A stretch of DNA of 64,000 bases, taken from the NCBI RefSeq assembly GCF_003337575.1, contig NZ_QPJM01000001.1, positions 248,001 to 312,000 on the forward strand, written 5' to 3'. The stretch comes from Phyllobacterium bourgognense. GTDB taxonomy: Bacteria; Pseudomonadota; Alphaproteobacteria; Rhizobiales; Rhizobiaceae. Under the pieces are notes generated by a model that worked only from the letters and a program-made list of their open reading frames with translations, was not told where the DNA came from and made no database searches. The number at the start of each line of letters is the position of its first letter. Positions within the stretch are counted from its first letter, which is position 1. The position numbers were made by a program, and so were the translations under genes. Below are positions 8,921 through 17,286 of the stretch, in pieces.

Positions 8921-9002
8921 TCATCTGATTTCAGTTCCGCAGCCGGTGCCTTGAAGATCAACTTTTTCCAGGCAAACGCGCTCGCGACAGGGAGACATAG
9001 CC

Positions 9003-11348
9003 ATGGGTGTTGAAGGTATTGGAGCACGGGTTCTCCGCAAGGAAGACAAAAGATTTATCACTGGCAAGGGCCGCTATACCGACGATATGTCCGTACCGGG
9101 CATGAAGCATGCTGCCTTCGTGCGCAGCCCCCATGCTCATGCGAGAATCACCGGGATCGATGTCGAAACGGCCAAGAAGATGCCTGGTGTCATTGGCGTT
9201 TTGACCGGCGCGGAGTTGAAAGCGGATGGGATCGGCAATCTCATCTGCGGCTGGATGATCCATTCCAAAGATGGAACGCCCATGAAGATGGGCGCCTGGT
9301 CTCCGCTTGCCACCGATACGGTGCGCTACGTGGGGGATGCAGTGGTTATTGTAGTTGCCGATACGAAAGGGCAGGCGCGTGATGCGGCTGAGGCAGTCGA
9401 CATATCCTATGAAGAGCTTCCGGTCGTTGTAAAGACTGCCGAAGCCCTCAACGAAGGTGCGCCGCAACTTCATCCTGAAGCGCCGGGCAATCTGATTTTT
9501 GATTGGGACATCGGGGATGAAAAGGCCACGAATGGCGCTTTCGCAGGCGCTGCGCATGTCACCAAGATGGATATTGTCAATGGCCGCCTTGTTCCTAATG
9601 CGATCGAACCGCGTGCCACGCTCGGTGTCTACGACGCTGGAGAAGATCACTATACGTGTTGGACGACGTCTCAAAATCCGCATGTCGCGCGCTTGGTTCT
9701 GAGCGCATTTTATAATGTCGCGCCGGAGAACAAGCTACGCGTCATCGCCCCGGACGTCGGGGGCGGCTTCGGATCGAAGATCTTCATCTATCCTGAAGAA
9801 CTCATCTGCCTCTGGGCATCAAAAAAGACCGGCGTTCCGGTAAAATGGGTAGCCGACCGGACCGAAAGTTTTCTGGCCGATGCGCATGGTCGCGACCATA
9901 TCACCCATGCGGAACTTGCCTTTGACAAGGACAACAGGATCCTTGGTCTCAAGGTGCAGACAATTGCCAATCTTGGCGCTTACATGTCGCTATTCTCTAG
10001 CTCCGTGCCGACTTATCTCTATGCGACGCTTCTCTCCGGCCAATATGATATTCCGGCAATCCACGCCAACGTGAAAGCCGTCTATACCAACACGGCGCCA
10101 GTCGACGCCTACCGCGGGGCCGGGCGGCCGGAAGCCAGTTATGTGCTTGAGCGCATTATGGAAACCGCGGCGCGCGAATTGAAAGTCTCCCCGGCAGAGC
10201 TTCGGCGGAAAAACTTTATCCGTGTTTTCCCGCACCAGACGCCGGTAATCATGAACTATGACGCGGGCGATTTTGACGCTACCCTGGATGCCGCGCTGAA
10301 GGCTGCCGACTATGCCGGCTTCGAGAAGCGCCGTGGAGAGGCCGCCAAGCGAGGCAAACTGCGCGGCATCGGATTAAGCTGCTACATCGAAGCCTGCGGC
10401 ATTGCACCTTCCGCAGCAGTCGGCTCTCTTGGGGCGGGCGTAGGATTGTGGGAGAGCGCGGAGGTCAGGGTCAATGCGATTGGCACGATTGAAATTCTGA
10501 CTGGCTCCCATTCGCATGGCCAAGGACACGAGACGACGTTTGCCCAATTGGCTACCGAGCGTTTCGGTGTTCCGATCGACAGTATCTCCATCGTTCATGG
10601 AGATACTGACAAGGTGCAAATGGGGATGGGGACCTATGGTTCGCGTTCCGGCGCGGTCGGAATGTCGGCCGTCATCAAGGCTTTGGACAAGGTGGAGGCC
10701 AAGGCAAAAAAAATTGCAGCCCATCTACTCGAAGCAGATGAAGCCGATATCGAGATCAAGGATGGTGATGTCAGGGTCGCCGGCACCGACAAGTCTCTGC
10801 CATGGTTCCAGGTGGCGCTTGCGGCCTACACCGCCCACAATCTTCCTTCGGGCATGGAGCCGGGATTGAAGGAAGGTGCGTTCTACGATCCATCCAACTT
10901 CACGTTCCCTGGCGGCTGCCATATCTGCGAAGTGGAAGTCGATCCCGAAACAGGCGTGACCGAGATCATCCAGTTCGTCGCCGCAGACGATTTCGGCAAG
11001 GTCATCAACCCGATGATCGTCGAAGGGCAGGTTCATGGCGGACTGGCCCAAGGTATCGGCCAAGCACTGCTGGAAGGCACGCACTATGACGATACCGGAC
11101 AATTGCTGACTGCCAGCTTCATGGACTACACCATGCCACGCGCGCAGAATTTGCCGTCCTTCGATGTTATGACGACCGAAACGCCGTGCCCGTCCAATCC
11201 GCTCGGAATCAAGGGTTGCGGAGAAGCAGGTGCAATCGGCTCGCCGCCGGCCGTCATCAATGCAATCACCGATGCGATCCGCAACAACAATCTGACCATG
11301 CCGGCGACACCGCAAACTGTGTGGAATGCCATTCAGGCGGCGAAGTGA
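9003..11348 (+). CDS. coxL: Form II carbon monoxide dehydrogenase-like molybdenum hydroxylase, large subunit
   Basis: 781 aa catalytic subunit of the xanthine oxidase family, binding the molybdopterin cytosine dinucleotide cofactor. It contains AYRGAGR at residues 369-375, the signature of form II; true form I CO oxidisers carry AYXCSFR with an active-site cysteine, which is absent here. Other family motifs seen are PDVGGGFGSK and, near the C-terminus, GIKGCGEAGAIG. Whether form II enzymes oxidise CO at useful rates is disputed, so the natural substrate may be another small carbonyl or aromatic compound. A ribosome site (GGGAGA) precedes the ATG. It lies 82 bases after coxS and 12 bases before coxM. 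No coxD/E/F/G maturation genes are nearby. Confidence 0.93.
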   Translation: MGVEGIGARVLRKEDKRFITGKGRYTDDMSVPGMKHAAFVRSPHAHARITGIDVETAKKMPGVIGVLTGAELKADGIGNLICGWMIHSKDGTPMKMGAWSPLATDTVRYVGDAVVIVVADTKGQARDAAEAVDISYEELPVVVKTAEALNEGAPQLHPEAPGNLIFDWDIGDEKATNGAFAGAAHVTKMDIVNGRLVPNAIEPRATLGVYDAGEDHYTCWTTSQNPHVARLVLSAFYNVAPENKLRVIAPDVGGGFGSKIFIYPEELICLWASKKTGVPVKWVADRTESFLADAHGRDHITHAELAFDKDNRILGLKVQTIANLGAYMSLFSSSVPTYLYATLLSGQYDIPAIHANVKAVYTNTAPVDAYRGAGRPEASYVLERIMETAARELKVSPAELRRKNFIRVFPHQTPVIMNYDAGDFDATLDAALKAADYAGFEKRRGEAAKRGKLRGIGLSCYIEACGIAPSAAVGSLGAGVGLWESAEVRVNAIGTIEILTGSHSHGQGHETTFAQLATERFGVPIDSISIVHGDTDKVQMGMGTYGSRSGAVGMSAVIKALDKVEAKAKKIAAHLLEADEADIEIKDGDVRVAGTDKSLPWFQVALAAYTAHNLPSGMEPGLKEGAFYDPSNFTFPGGCHICEVEVDPETGVTEIIQFVAADDFGKVINPMIVEGQVHGGLAQGIGQALLEGTHYDDTGQLLTASFMDYTMPRAQNLPSFDVMTTETPCPSNPLGIKGCGEAGAIGSPPAVINAITDAIRNNNLTMPATPQTVWNAIQAAK

Positions 11349-11360
11349 AGGAAAAGCACC

Positions 11361-12170
11361 ATGTATGAGACACAGTATCATCGCGCTGCCTCAGTTGAAG
11401 AGGCTGCAAGACTGATGGCTGAAGCCGAAGACGGCAAATTCCTGGCTGGTGGAATGACCCTGATTCCAACCATGAAGCAACGTCTGGCATCACCGAGCGA
11501 TCTTATAGATCTCAGGAAAATCGAAGCGCTGAAAGGTATCACGGTCGAAGGGCGCACGGTGCGGATTGGCGCGGTCACGACGCATTACGATGTCTCGACC
11601 AATGAGGAACTCGCAAAGATTTGTCCAGCCATCACTAGTCTTGCTGGCCATATTGGCGATCCCCAGGTGCGAAACATGGGGACGATTGGCGGGTCGATCG
11701 CCAACAACGATCCGGCCGCCGACTACCCCTCGGCGCTAGTGGCGCTTGATGCTACGGTAATCACCAGCCAACGCTCTTTGCCCGCGTCGGACTTCTTTGT
11801 CGGCCTTTTCGAAACAGCGCTTGAGCCAAACGAGATTATTGTGGCCGTCGAATTCGTTGCGCCTGACAAAGCCGCTTACAAAAAATTCCCAAATCCAGCT
11901 TCGCTCTACGCAATGGCCGGTGTTTTCGTTGCCAAATCGGGCGACAATATCCGTGTTGCAGTAACAGGCGCAGGCGAGGGCGGCGTTTTTCGTCTCAAGG
12001 ATGCCGAGACAGCACTCGCCGGAAACTTCAGCCCCTCAGCGCTGGATAGCATCGCCGTGGAGCCGGACGCTCTCCTTTCCGACATGCATGCCTCTGCCGA
12101 CTATCGCGCCAATCTGGTCAAGGTCATGGCAAAACGCGCTGTTGCCGAGATCGCCAACAGACCGATGTGA
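11361..12170 (+). CDS. coxM: Form II carbon monoxide dehydrogenase-like molybdenum hydroxylase, FAD-binding medium subunit
   Basis: 269 aa flavoprotein subunit of the coxSLM enzyme. It carries the FAD-binding motif AGGMTLIPTMKQR (near residue 30) and the second motif TIGGSIANNDPAADYP, both characteristic of the CoxM/CutM family. It accepts electrons from the two 2Fe-2S clusters and passes them to quinone or another acceptor. It is the last gene of the cluster and converges on the nitronate monooxygenase gene, with 30 bases between stops. Confidence 0.93.
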   Translation: MYETQYHRAASVEEAARLMAEAEDGKFLAGGMTLIPTMKQRLASPSDLIDLRKIEALKGITVEGRTVRIGAVTTHYDVSTNEELAKICPAITSLAGHIGDPQVRNMGTIGGSIANNDPAADYPSALVALDATVITSQRSLPASDFFVGLFETALEPNEIIVAVEFVAPDKAAYKKFPNPASLYAMAGVFVAKSGDNIRVAVTGAGEGGVFRLKDAETALAGNFSPSALDSIAVEPDALLSDMHASADYRANLVKVMAKRAVAEIANRPM

Positions 12171-12200
12171 GACAGACGTTTCTCGGTGCAGAGAGTACCA

Positions 12201-13163
12201 TTACGCGGCGCAAAGCGCCGTCTTCGCCGCGTGATATTCCTGTTCAAGGCGGGCAACGAGGTTGCTTGCGGGAGCGATTTCTTTAACGGCCGCAATGCCT
12301 TGACCGCAGCCCCAGATATCTTTCCAGGCCTTGGCGCCGGTCGTTGCTGCTTCGAAGTCCATTTTTGACGGGTCAGCCTCTGGCAAATGATCCGGGTCCA
12401 TTCCGGCCTTGGCTATCGATGGCTTCAGGTAATTTCCATGGATCCCGGTAAAGTAATTTGAATAGACGATATCGGAAGAATTGGAGTCGACAATCATCTT
12501 TTTGTAGTCATCTCCAGCGCGCGCTTCTGTGGTGGAGATGAAGGGCGAGCCGATATAGGCGAGGTCGGCACCCATGGCCTGCGCCGCCAGAATCGCGCGG
12601 CCCGTCGCGATGGCACCCGACAGCAGCAAGGGCCCATCGAACCACTCACGGATTTCCTGGACAAGCGCGAAAGGCGAGAGCAGTCCCGCATGGCCGCCCG
12701 CACCTGCCGCTACCGCTATCAACCCATCCGCGCCTTTGCGAATAGCTGAATTAGCGTGGCGGTTGTTGATGATGTCATGAAGGACAATACCACCATACGA
12801 GTGTATTGCCTCGTTCACCTCCGGAACGGCGCCCAACGACGAGATAACGATGGGAACTTTGTATTTTACACACATCGTCAAATCATGTTCGAGCCGCTTG
12901 TTTGAACGGTGCACAATTTGATTTACGGCAAAGGGCGCAGCCGGACGAGCCGGGCTTTTCTCGTCATGGTTGCGGAGGCCTTCCGTAATTTCTGCGAGCC
13001 ATTCATCAAGTTGTTCTGCCGGGCGGGCGTTCAAAGCAGGAAAAGAGCCGACAATTCCCGCCGTGCACTGTGCTAGCACCAACGCCGGATGAGAAACGAT
13101 GAACAAGGGAGCGCCAACGACCGGAATTCGCAACTTCGACTTCAAAATATCCGGCAAGGCCAT
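12201..13163 (-). CDS. Nitronate monooxygenase family FMN enzyme
   Basis: 320 aa TIM-barrel flavoprotein (2-nitropropane dioxygenase family). Visible landmarks are the N-terminal PVVGAPLFIVSHPALVLA, the phosphate-binding GAGGHAG and the later YIGSPF. Members oxidise alkyl nitronates, for example propionate-3-nitronate, with O2; some are enoyl reductase-like. ATG 13163 is preferred because GGAG (13171-13174) is 7 bases upstream; ATG 13169 and a TTG at 13175 also lie in frame. A dyad closely matching that of the fad operon lies directly upstream (13177-13202), suggesting co-regulation with acyl-CoA degradation. Confidence 0.85.
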   Translation of the reverse strand: MALPDILKSKLRIPVVGAPLFIVSHPALVLAQCTAGIVGSFPALNARPAEQLDEWLAEITEGLRNHDEKSPARPAAPFAVNQIVHRSNKRLEHDLTMCVKYKVPIVISSLGAVPEVNEAIHSYGGIVLHDIINNRHANSAIRKGADGLIAVAAGAGGHAGLLSPFALVQEIREWFDGPLLLSGAIATGRAILAAQAMGADLAYIGSPFISTTEARAGDDYKKMIVDSNSSDIVYSNYFTGIHGNYLKPSIAKAGMDPDHLPEADPSKMDFEAATTGAKAWKDIWGCGQGIAAVKEIAPASNLVARLEQEYHAAKTALCAA

Positions 13164-13176
13164 GTCCATCTCCAAA

Positions 13177-13202
13177 TTTTGACGTTAGCGTAAACGTAAG
13201 TT
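13177..13202. promoter_or_regulatory. Imperfect dyad matching the fad operon operator
   Basis: TTTTGACGTTA, GCGT, AAACGTAAGTT: the same 11-4-11 arrangement as the perfect dyad at 20937-20964, with the left arm differing at one base and the right arm at three. It sits just upstream of the nitronate monooxygenase ribosome site. It also resembles, by memory of the published motif, the LiuR (MerR-family) sites that control branched-chain and acyl-CoA catabolism in proteobacteria. The regulator itself is not in the window. Confidence 0.55.
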
Positions 13203-13326
13203 GTTCTACCAGAGCGGATGCATCGGGGGCAAGCGAAACGTAAGCGATCTATCATCGAGCGATGCTGCAGGGTGTTGAACAATAGCGTTCATAATTCGAA
13301 ACGGCCATCATTGCGCCGCGAGAGTC

Positions 13327-14439
13327 TTGAATAAGCAGCAAGATGCGTTAAGCCTAGCCAGTCATGCGAACTGTATCGAAGGGATAATCGTCGAGTTGGA
13401 AGCGATCGAGCAAGCGATCAGGAAAGCGTTGGCCAAAGCCGACGTCGGGAACCCTGCGATTCGGCAGAAGGTTTACGAATCCGCTTGGGGAGCGCATGAG
13501 CGTTCGCTTGCGGCAAATGGGGCGTTGGACGATGAGCAACGGGACGAACGTCGCGAACGATTAAAGGATTCAATCACCAGGATCGAAAAAGAAGTACAGA
13601 CAAGCGGTTCGATAACGCTCCCGGTATCGGCTCCTGTTGTTGAAAGGCGCGAACCAGTGCTTTCGCAATCCGCGACAAGGATAGAACCAACGATTGATGT
13701 TGGAGCGGAACCTGAACTTGACGCTCCGGAGCTGACATCGGATGGACCTGTTGCCGTCGAGAATTATCGCCCGGACCGTTTGCGCCGACGGCTAAAGCGA
13801 AACACGGAACGCAAGAAAGCGAACGGCCTGATCAAGTTTGTTATCATTCTCGCCATCTTGGCCCTAGCACTCGGTCTGCTCTGGTTTGTTGCTTCCGGAA
13901 TCATCAATTTAAGGCCGTCAAGTATCCCGCCAAGCACCAGCAATCCGGCCGTAAGCGGTAGCCATGAACCATTGAAGGAAGGCGAGTTGTCGCCTGAAGG
14001 TAACTGGATTACGATTTTTGATCCGTCCGACACAACGCAGGTATCTGTCGCCGGACGGGCAACGGCCACAATCGGTGGCGACCAGGTGGAGAAGTATCTG
14101 CGTATCCAATCACCCGCTGAAGCCGATGAAGTTAGTTTCCAGGTCGGCCAAGGCGTTCTCGAACAGCTTGCCGGCAAAAACACAATGTTCGATATCGTAG
14201 CCAAGAGCGAGGATGGTGCGAGGACGCAAATGGCGGTGAGCTGTGACTTCGGGGATCTGGGTGATTGCGGACGCAAGCGTTTCGATGTTTCCGATGCGAG
14301 CAGTGAATATCTGTTGCAGATGCAGTTTCCGGCGGACAAGAAACCGGCCGCGGGCGGCTCGATAAAGATCAATTCGGATATAACCCAGGCGGGAAAGTCG
14401 GTCGATATCATCTCGATTCGTGTCCAGGTTACGAATTAG
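13327..14439 (+). CDS. Conserved-looking membrane protein of unknown function
   Basis: 370 aa. I do not recognise a named family. The N-terminal 95 residues are charged and helical (LEAIEQAIRKALAKA), followed by a low-complexity acidic linker, a basic cluster (RLRRRLKRNTERKK, 151-164), one transmembrane helix (about 168-193) and a 175-residue domain outside. The outer domain contains three cysteines (CDFGDLGDC and others would be needed for a disulfide; two are seen close together) and reads like a beta-sandwich carbohydrate-binding or lectin-like fold, which is a guess. The likely start is the TTG at 13327, since no ATG follows for a long way. It lies 6 bases before the methyltransferase gene, so the two are probably one operon. 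Confidence 0.7.
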   Translation: MNKQQDALSLASHANCIEGIIVELEAIEQAIRKALAKADVGNPAIRQKVYESAWGAHERSLAANGALDDEQRDERRERLKDSITRIEKEVQTSGSITLPVSAPVVERREPVLSQSATRIEPTIDVGAEPELDAPELTSDGPVAVENYRPDRLRRRLKRNTERKKANGLIKFVIILAILALALGLLWFVASGIINLRPSSIPPSTSNPAVSGSHEPLKEGELSPEGNWITIFDPSDTTQVSVAGRATATIGGDQVEKYLRIQSPAEADEVSFQVGQGVLEQLAGKNTMFDIVAKSEDGARTQMAVSCDFGDLGDCGRKRFDVSDASSEYLLQMQFPADKKPAAGGSIKINSDITQAGKSVDIISIRVQVTN

Positions 14440-14445
14440 AAGAAG

Positions 14446-15360
14446 ATGGAGCGCGCGTTCCTATCTTCCGGCGATCTGATTGCCGACCGCCGTGCCTCCT
14501 ATGCTGACATGCTGTTCGAAACCGGTGACCATTTCGCGGCCGCAGATCTCATGCGGCAAGCGCTAGAAATAACCCCCAATTGGACTGCCGGCCTTTTTCG
14601 CCTTGGCGAGATGCATGAGGCGGCGGGGCAACGTGATGCAGCGGCCGAAGCTTGGCGCAAATTGCTGCAGCTCGATCCAGACGATCGCTTTGGCGCTGGA
14701 TTGAAGCTCGCTGCAACCGGCCACGCTGCCGTACCAGGAACGCCGCCGACAGCCTATGTCGAAACCCTCTTTGACGCCTATGCCGCGACCTTTGAAACAG
14801 CGCTTTTGGACAGACTGGAGTATCGCGTCCCCGAATTGCTGGCGAACGCCATCAAGGTGGCCGCGCCGGAACGGCGTTTCCGCTCCGTGCTCGATCTGGG
14901 CTGCGGGACCGGCCTGATGGGCCCCTATTTCCGCGCCGATGCCGATGAAGTGGCCGGCGTTGACCTCTCCGAAGCCATGCTGCAGAAGGCCGTCGAAAAA
15001 CAGGTCTATGACACTCTTATCAAGGGCGATGTCAACGAACTCGATACGCCTGCCCAAAGCGCCGATCTCGTCATTGCGGCAGATGTCTTTGTCTACGTCG
15101 GTGATCTTCACCGTGCCTTCAACAATATCGCCAGGGCCTTGGCCCCGGACGGGTTGTTCGCATTTTCCGTTGAGAACCATTCGAGCGACGTCGAATTGAT
15201 TTTGCAGCCATCGCTACGTTACACCCATGGCGAAAACTATGTCCGGCGAGTGTTGGCCGAGAATTCCATGACACTGGTAAGTTTGCAGCGGGAAACCATC
15301 CGCCTTGACCGGGGCGAACCCCTGCAAGGGCTTATTGTCGTCGCGAAGCCCGACATCTGA
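14446..15360 (+). CDS. TPR-containing class I SAM-dependent methyltransferase
   Basis: 304 aa. Residues 1-90 form two or three tetratricopeptide-like helical repeats (DHFAAADLMRQALEITPNW; RDAAAEAWRKLLQLDPDD). The Rossmann methyltransferase domain follows, with SAM motif I VLDLGCGTGLMG, then ADEVAGVDLSEAMLQKA and DLVIAADVFVYVGD. The TPR part may bind a protein or small-molecule partner; the substrate is unknown. It is coupled to the upstream membrane protein gene and its stop abuts the stop of the opposing gene at 15361 with no gap. Confidence 0.85.
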   Translation: MERAFLSSGDLIADRRASYADMLFETGDHFAAADLMRQALEITPNWTAGLFRLGEMHEAAGQRDAAAEAWRKLLQLDPDDRFGAGLKLAATGHAAVPGTPPTAYVETLFDAYAATFETALLDRLEYRVPELLANAIKVAAPERRFRSVLDLGCGTGLMGPYFRADADEVAGVDLSEAMLQKAVEKQVYDTLIKGDVNELDTPAQSADLVIAADVFVYVGDLHRAFNNIARALAPDGLFAFSVENHSSDVELILQPSLRYTHGENYVRRVLAENSMTLVSLQRETIRLDRGEPLQGLIVVAKPDI

Positions 15361-16155
15361 TTAATCTTTGCGGAATACCAGCCGTCCCATCCAACCAGTC
15401 ACGACGGCAAGGAACACGGCAAAAAGACCATAAAGCAGGCTGTATTGATTGGCGGCGCGGTAGATGCGGAACTCCAGCCCCGCTTTGACAATGTTGAGGC
15501 TCGTCGAGCTTTCACGCAAGAATTCACCATTGCGAAACAGATATGCGCGAGCAATGTGTTTGCCCACAGGCACGTTGGCGGGCAATGAGAGGGTCGCACG
15601 GAACAACGTGGATGACAGGAATTGCACGTCGCCAGGGCGTTGATTGTATAGACGCTGTTTGAGCTTCAGCCGCGGTACCTCCTTGGTGAACTCCTTCAGG
15701 GATTCGCTCGATCCGAATCCGTCAGGTATTGGCTCGTAGAAGATATTGTTGACCCCTAGGCTAAGCTGGCCGAATATTTTCGGCGTTGCTATATCCTGCA
15801 GATTGCGGGTTGATGCGAGCGAATAGGATGCCGGAATGTGTTGGAATGATACGGATTCCGCATTGACCCAAATGCCAAAAAATCTGTCCTTGCGTCGCAC
15901 GACAAAATCCCTCTCGGGACCTTGCAGAATCACAACGATATCATAGCGACCTTGCCGCTGGATCAGCGGATCAGCATTGTCCAGCGCACCGAAAACCGTC
16001 AGGTCAGTGCCTCGGAAGCCGGATGTGATCGCGATCGTATCGGTCGAGAGGCCGATTTCAACGGTTTCCTTGTTGCCAGGCAATTGCTGTGCACGAGCGT
16101 ACTGGCCTGCCGTGAGTGCAATGAACAGAATTAGAGCGGCGGCGGGCGCGTTCAT
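15361..16155 (-). CDS. TIGR02186-type membrane-anchored periplasmic protein, partner of the TauE/SafE exporter
   Basis: 264 aa. It starts with a signal sequence (MNAPAAALILFIALTAGQYARAQ), continues as a long beta-rich periplasmic region and ends with one membrane helix (YGLFAVFLAVVTGWMG) and a short basic tail. This layout and the pairing with TauE/SafE match the TIGR02186 family of alphaproteobacteria, whose function is not established. The start overlaps the exporter stop in ATGA, so the two are translationally coupled and may form a complex for anion or sulfite export. Confidence 0.8.
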   Translation of the reverse strand: MNAPAAALILFIALTAGQYARAQQLPGNKETVEIGLSTDTIAITSGFRGTDLTVFGALDNADPLIQRQGRYDIVVILQGPERDFVVRRKDRFFGIWVNAESVSFQHIPASYSLASTRNLQDIATPKIFGQLSLGVNNIFYEPIPDGFGSSESLKEFTKEVPRLKLKQRLYNQRPGDVQFLSSTLFRATLSLPANVPVGKHIARAYLFRNGEFLRESSTSLNIVKAGLEFRIYRAANQYSLLYGLFAVFLAVVTGWMGRLVFRKD

Positions 16156-17105
16156 TGCGCTACCCTCGTGGCAAGCGCAATGCTAATCGAATAAACGTCA
16201 TCGGGTGTGACAAAGAGTTCGATCGCAAGGCGCAGGCCAACGGCCAGAACCAGCATGGCCAACAGCGCGCGCAATTGTTCGCCGCGCAATTTCTGGCCGA
16301 TGCGAGCGCCATATTGGGCGCCGATCACTCCCCCCGTCATCAAAAGCATCGCCAGTACGATATCGACTGATTGATTGGTCGTTGCCTGCATGACAGTGGT
16401 GAAGGCTGTGACGAAAACGATCTGATAGAGGGACGTCCCAATAACCACGTTTGTCGGCACCTTCAGTAGGTAAATCATCGCGGGAACCATGATAAAGCCG
16501 CCGCCGACGCCCATGATCGACGAGAGAAACCCTATGGCTCCACCGAGCACCAAAACGGGGATGATGCTCACATAGATCTTCGAGGCGCGGAACCGCATCT
16601 TGAAAGGCAGGCGGTGTACCCAATTATGCTGGCCCGGCTTCTTCAGATTGGAAAGCTGGCCAGCTCTCGTCCTTCGCATGGCCTGAAGGCTCTCATACAA
16701 CATCAGGCCGCCAACAGTGCTGAGAAAGACGACGTAGAGAAGCGACACTATGAGATCGAGCTGGCCGAGTTCGCGCAACAGAACAAAGACATAAATACCG
16801 ACGGCAGCACCGGCGATGCCGCCTACAACCAGCAACGAGCCTAGCTTGACGTCGAGTGTACCGCGCTTGAAATGGGTAAGAGCACCGCTGAACGACGAAG
16901 CAATGACCTGGTTTGCGCCCGTGGCGACCGCAACCGCCGGTGGAATATTATAAAAGATGAGAAGCGGCGTTATCAAGAACCCGCCGCCTACACCAAACAT
17001 ACCCGACAAAAACCCTACCGCCGCGCCCATAAAAAAGAGCACGAAGACATTGACCGAAATCTCGGCGATAGGCAGGTAAATACCCAATGCGAACCCCAAA
17101 CCCAT
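16152..17105 (-). CDS. TauE/SafE-family membrane exporter
   Basis: 317 aa, about 8 membrane helices. The two family repeats are visible: GFLSGMFGVGGGFLITPLLIFY and, after a cytoplasmic loop, GFLSSIMGVGGGFIMVPAMIYL. The family exports sulfite, sulfoacetate and similar organosulfur anions, but substrates vary. The start is uncertain: ATG 17105 (MGLGFALGIYLP) is preferred on hydrophobicity; a GTG at 17135 is in frame; neither has a clear ribosome site. A GGTGTC-AG-GACACC dyad (17109-17122) lies right before ATG 17105. It is the first gene of a two-gene operon with the TIGR02186 gene. Confidence 0.85.
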   Translation of the reverse strand: MGLGFALGIYLPIAEISVNVFVLFFMGAAVGFLSGMFGVGGGFLITPLLIFYNIPPAVAVATGANQVIASSFSGALTHFKRGTLDVKLGSLLVVGGIAGAAVGIYVFVLLRELGQLDLIVSLLYVVFLSTVGGLMLYESLQAMRRTRAGQLSNLKKPGQHNWVHRLPFKMRFRASKIYVSIIPVLVLGGAIGFLSSIMGVGGGFIMVPAMIYLLKVPTNVVIGTSLYQIVFVTAFTTVMQATTNQSVDIVLAMLLMTGGVIGAQYGARIGQKLRGEQLRALLAMLVLAVGLRLAIELFVTPDDVYSISIALATRVAQ

Positions 17106-17108
17106 TAT

Positions 17109-17122
17109 GGTGTCAGGACACC
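17109..17122. promoter_or_regulatory. Short perfect dyad at the TauE/SafE start
   Basis: GGTGTC and GACACC flank two bases (AG). It is 3 bases upstream of ATG 17105. It could be a repressor site or could fold in the mRNA and shield the start codon. A 12-base symmetry can arise by chance, so this is weak. Confidence 0.3.
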
Positions 17123-17286
17123 GTAGTACCAGCACAATGACAGTAATTCTTTAAGGTTTCTTGCCCGCTTGCCGGGTCCAAGTCAAATTTTGACCGAGCG
17201 GCCCCAGGCATCGCGGTTCATACGCGAAGCCATGTGTCGCAATGGCATTGTTCCAATGGTTTCTAGGGGAATTTATCTCTTTTGCT

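Noticed and set aside
8432-12170. Calling coxSLM an aerobic CO dehydrogenase of form I
   Set aside because: The active-site loop is AYRGAGR, without the cysteine of AYXCSFR, and the gene order is S-L-M.
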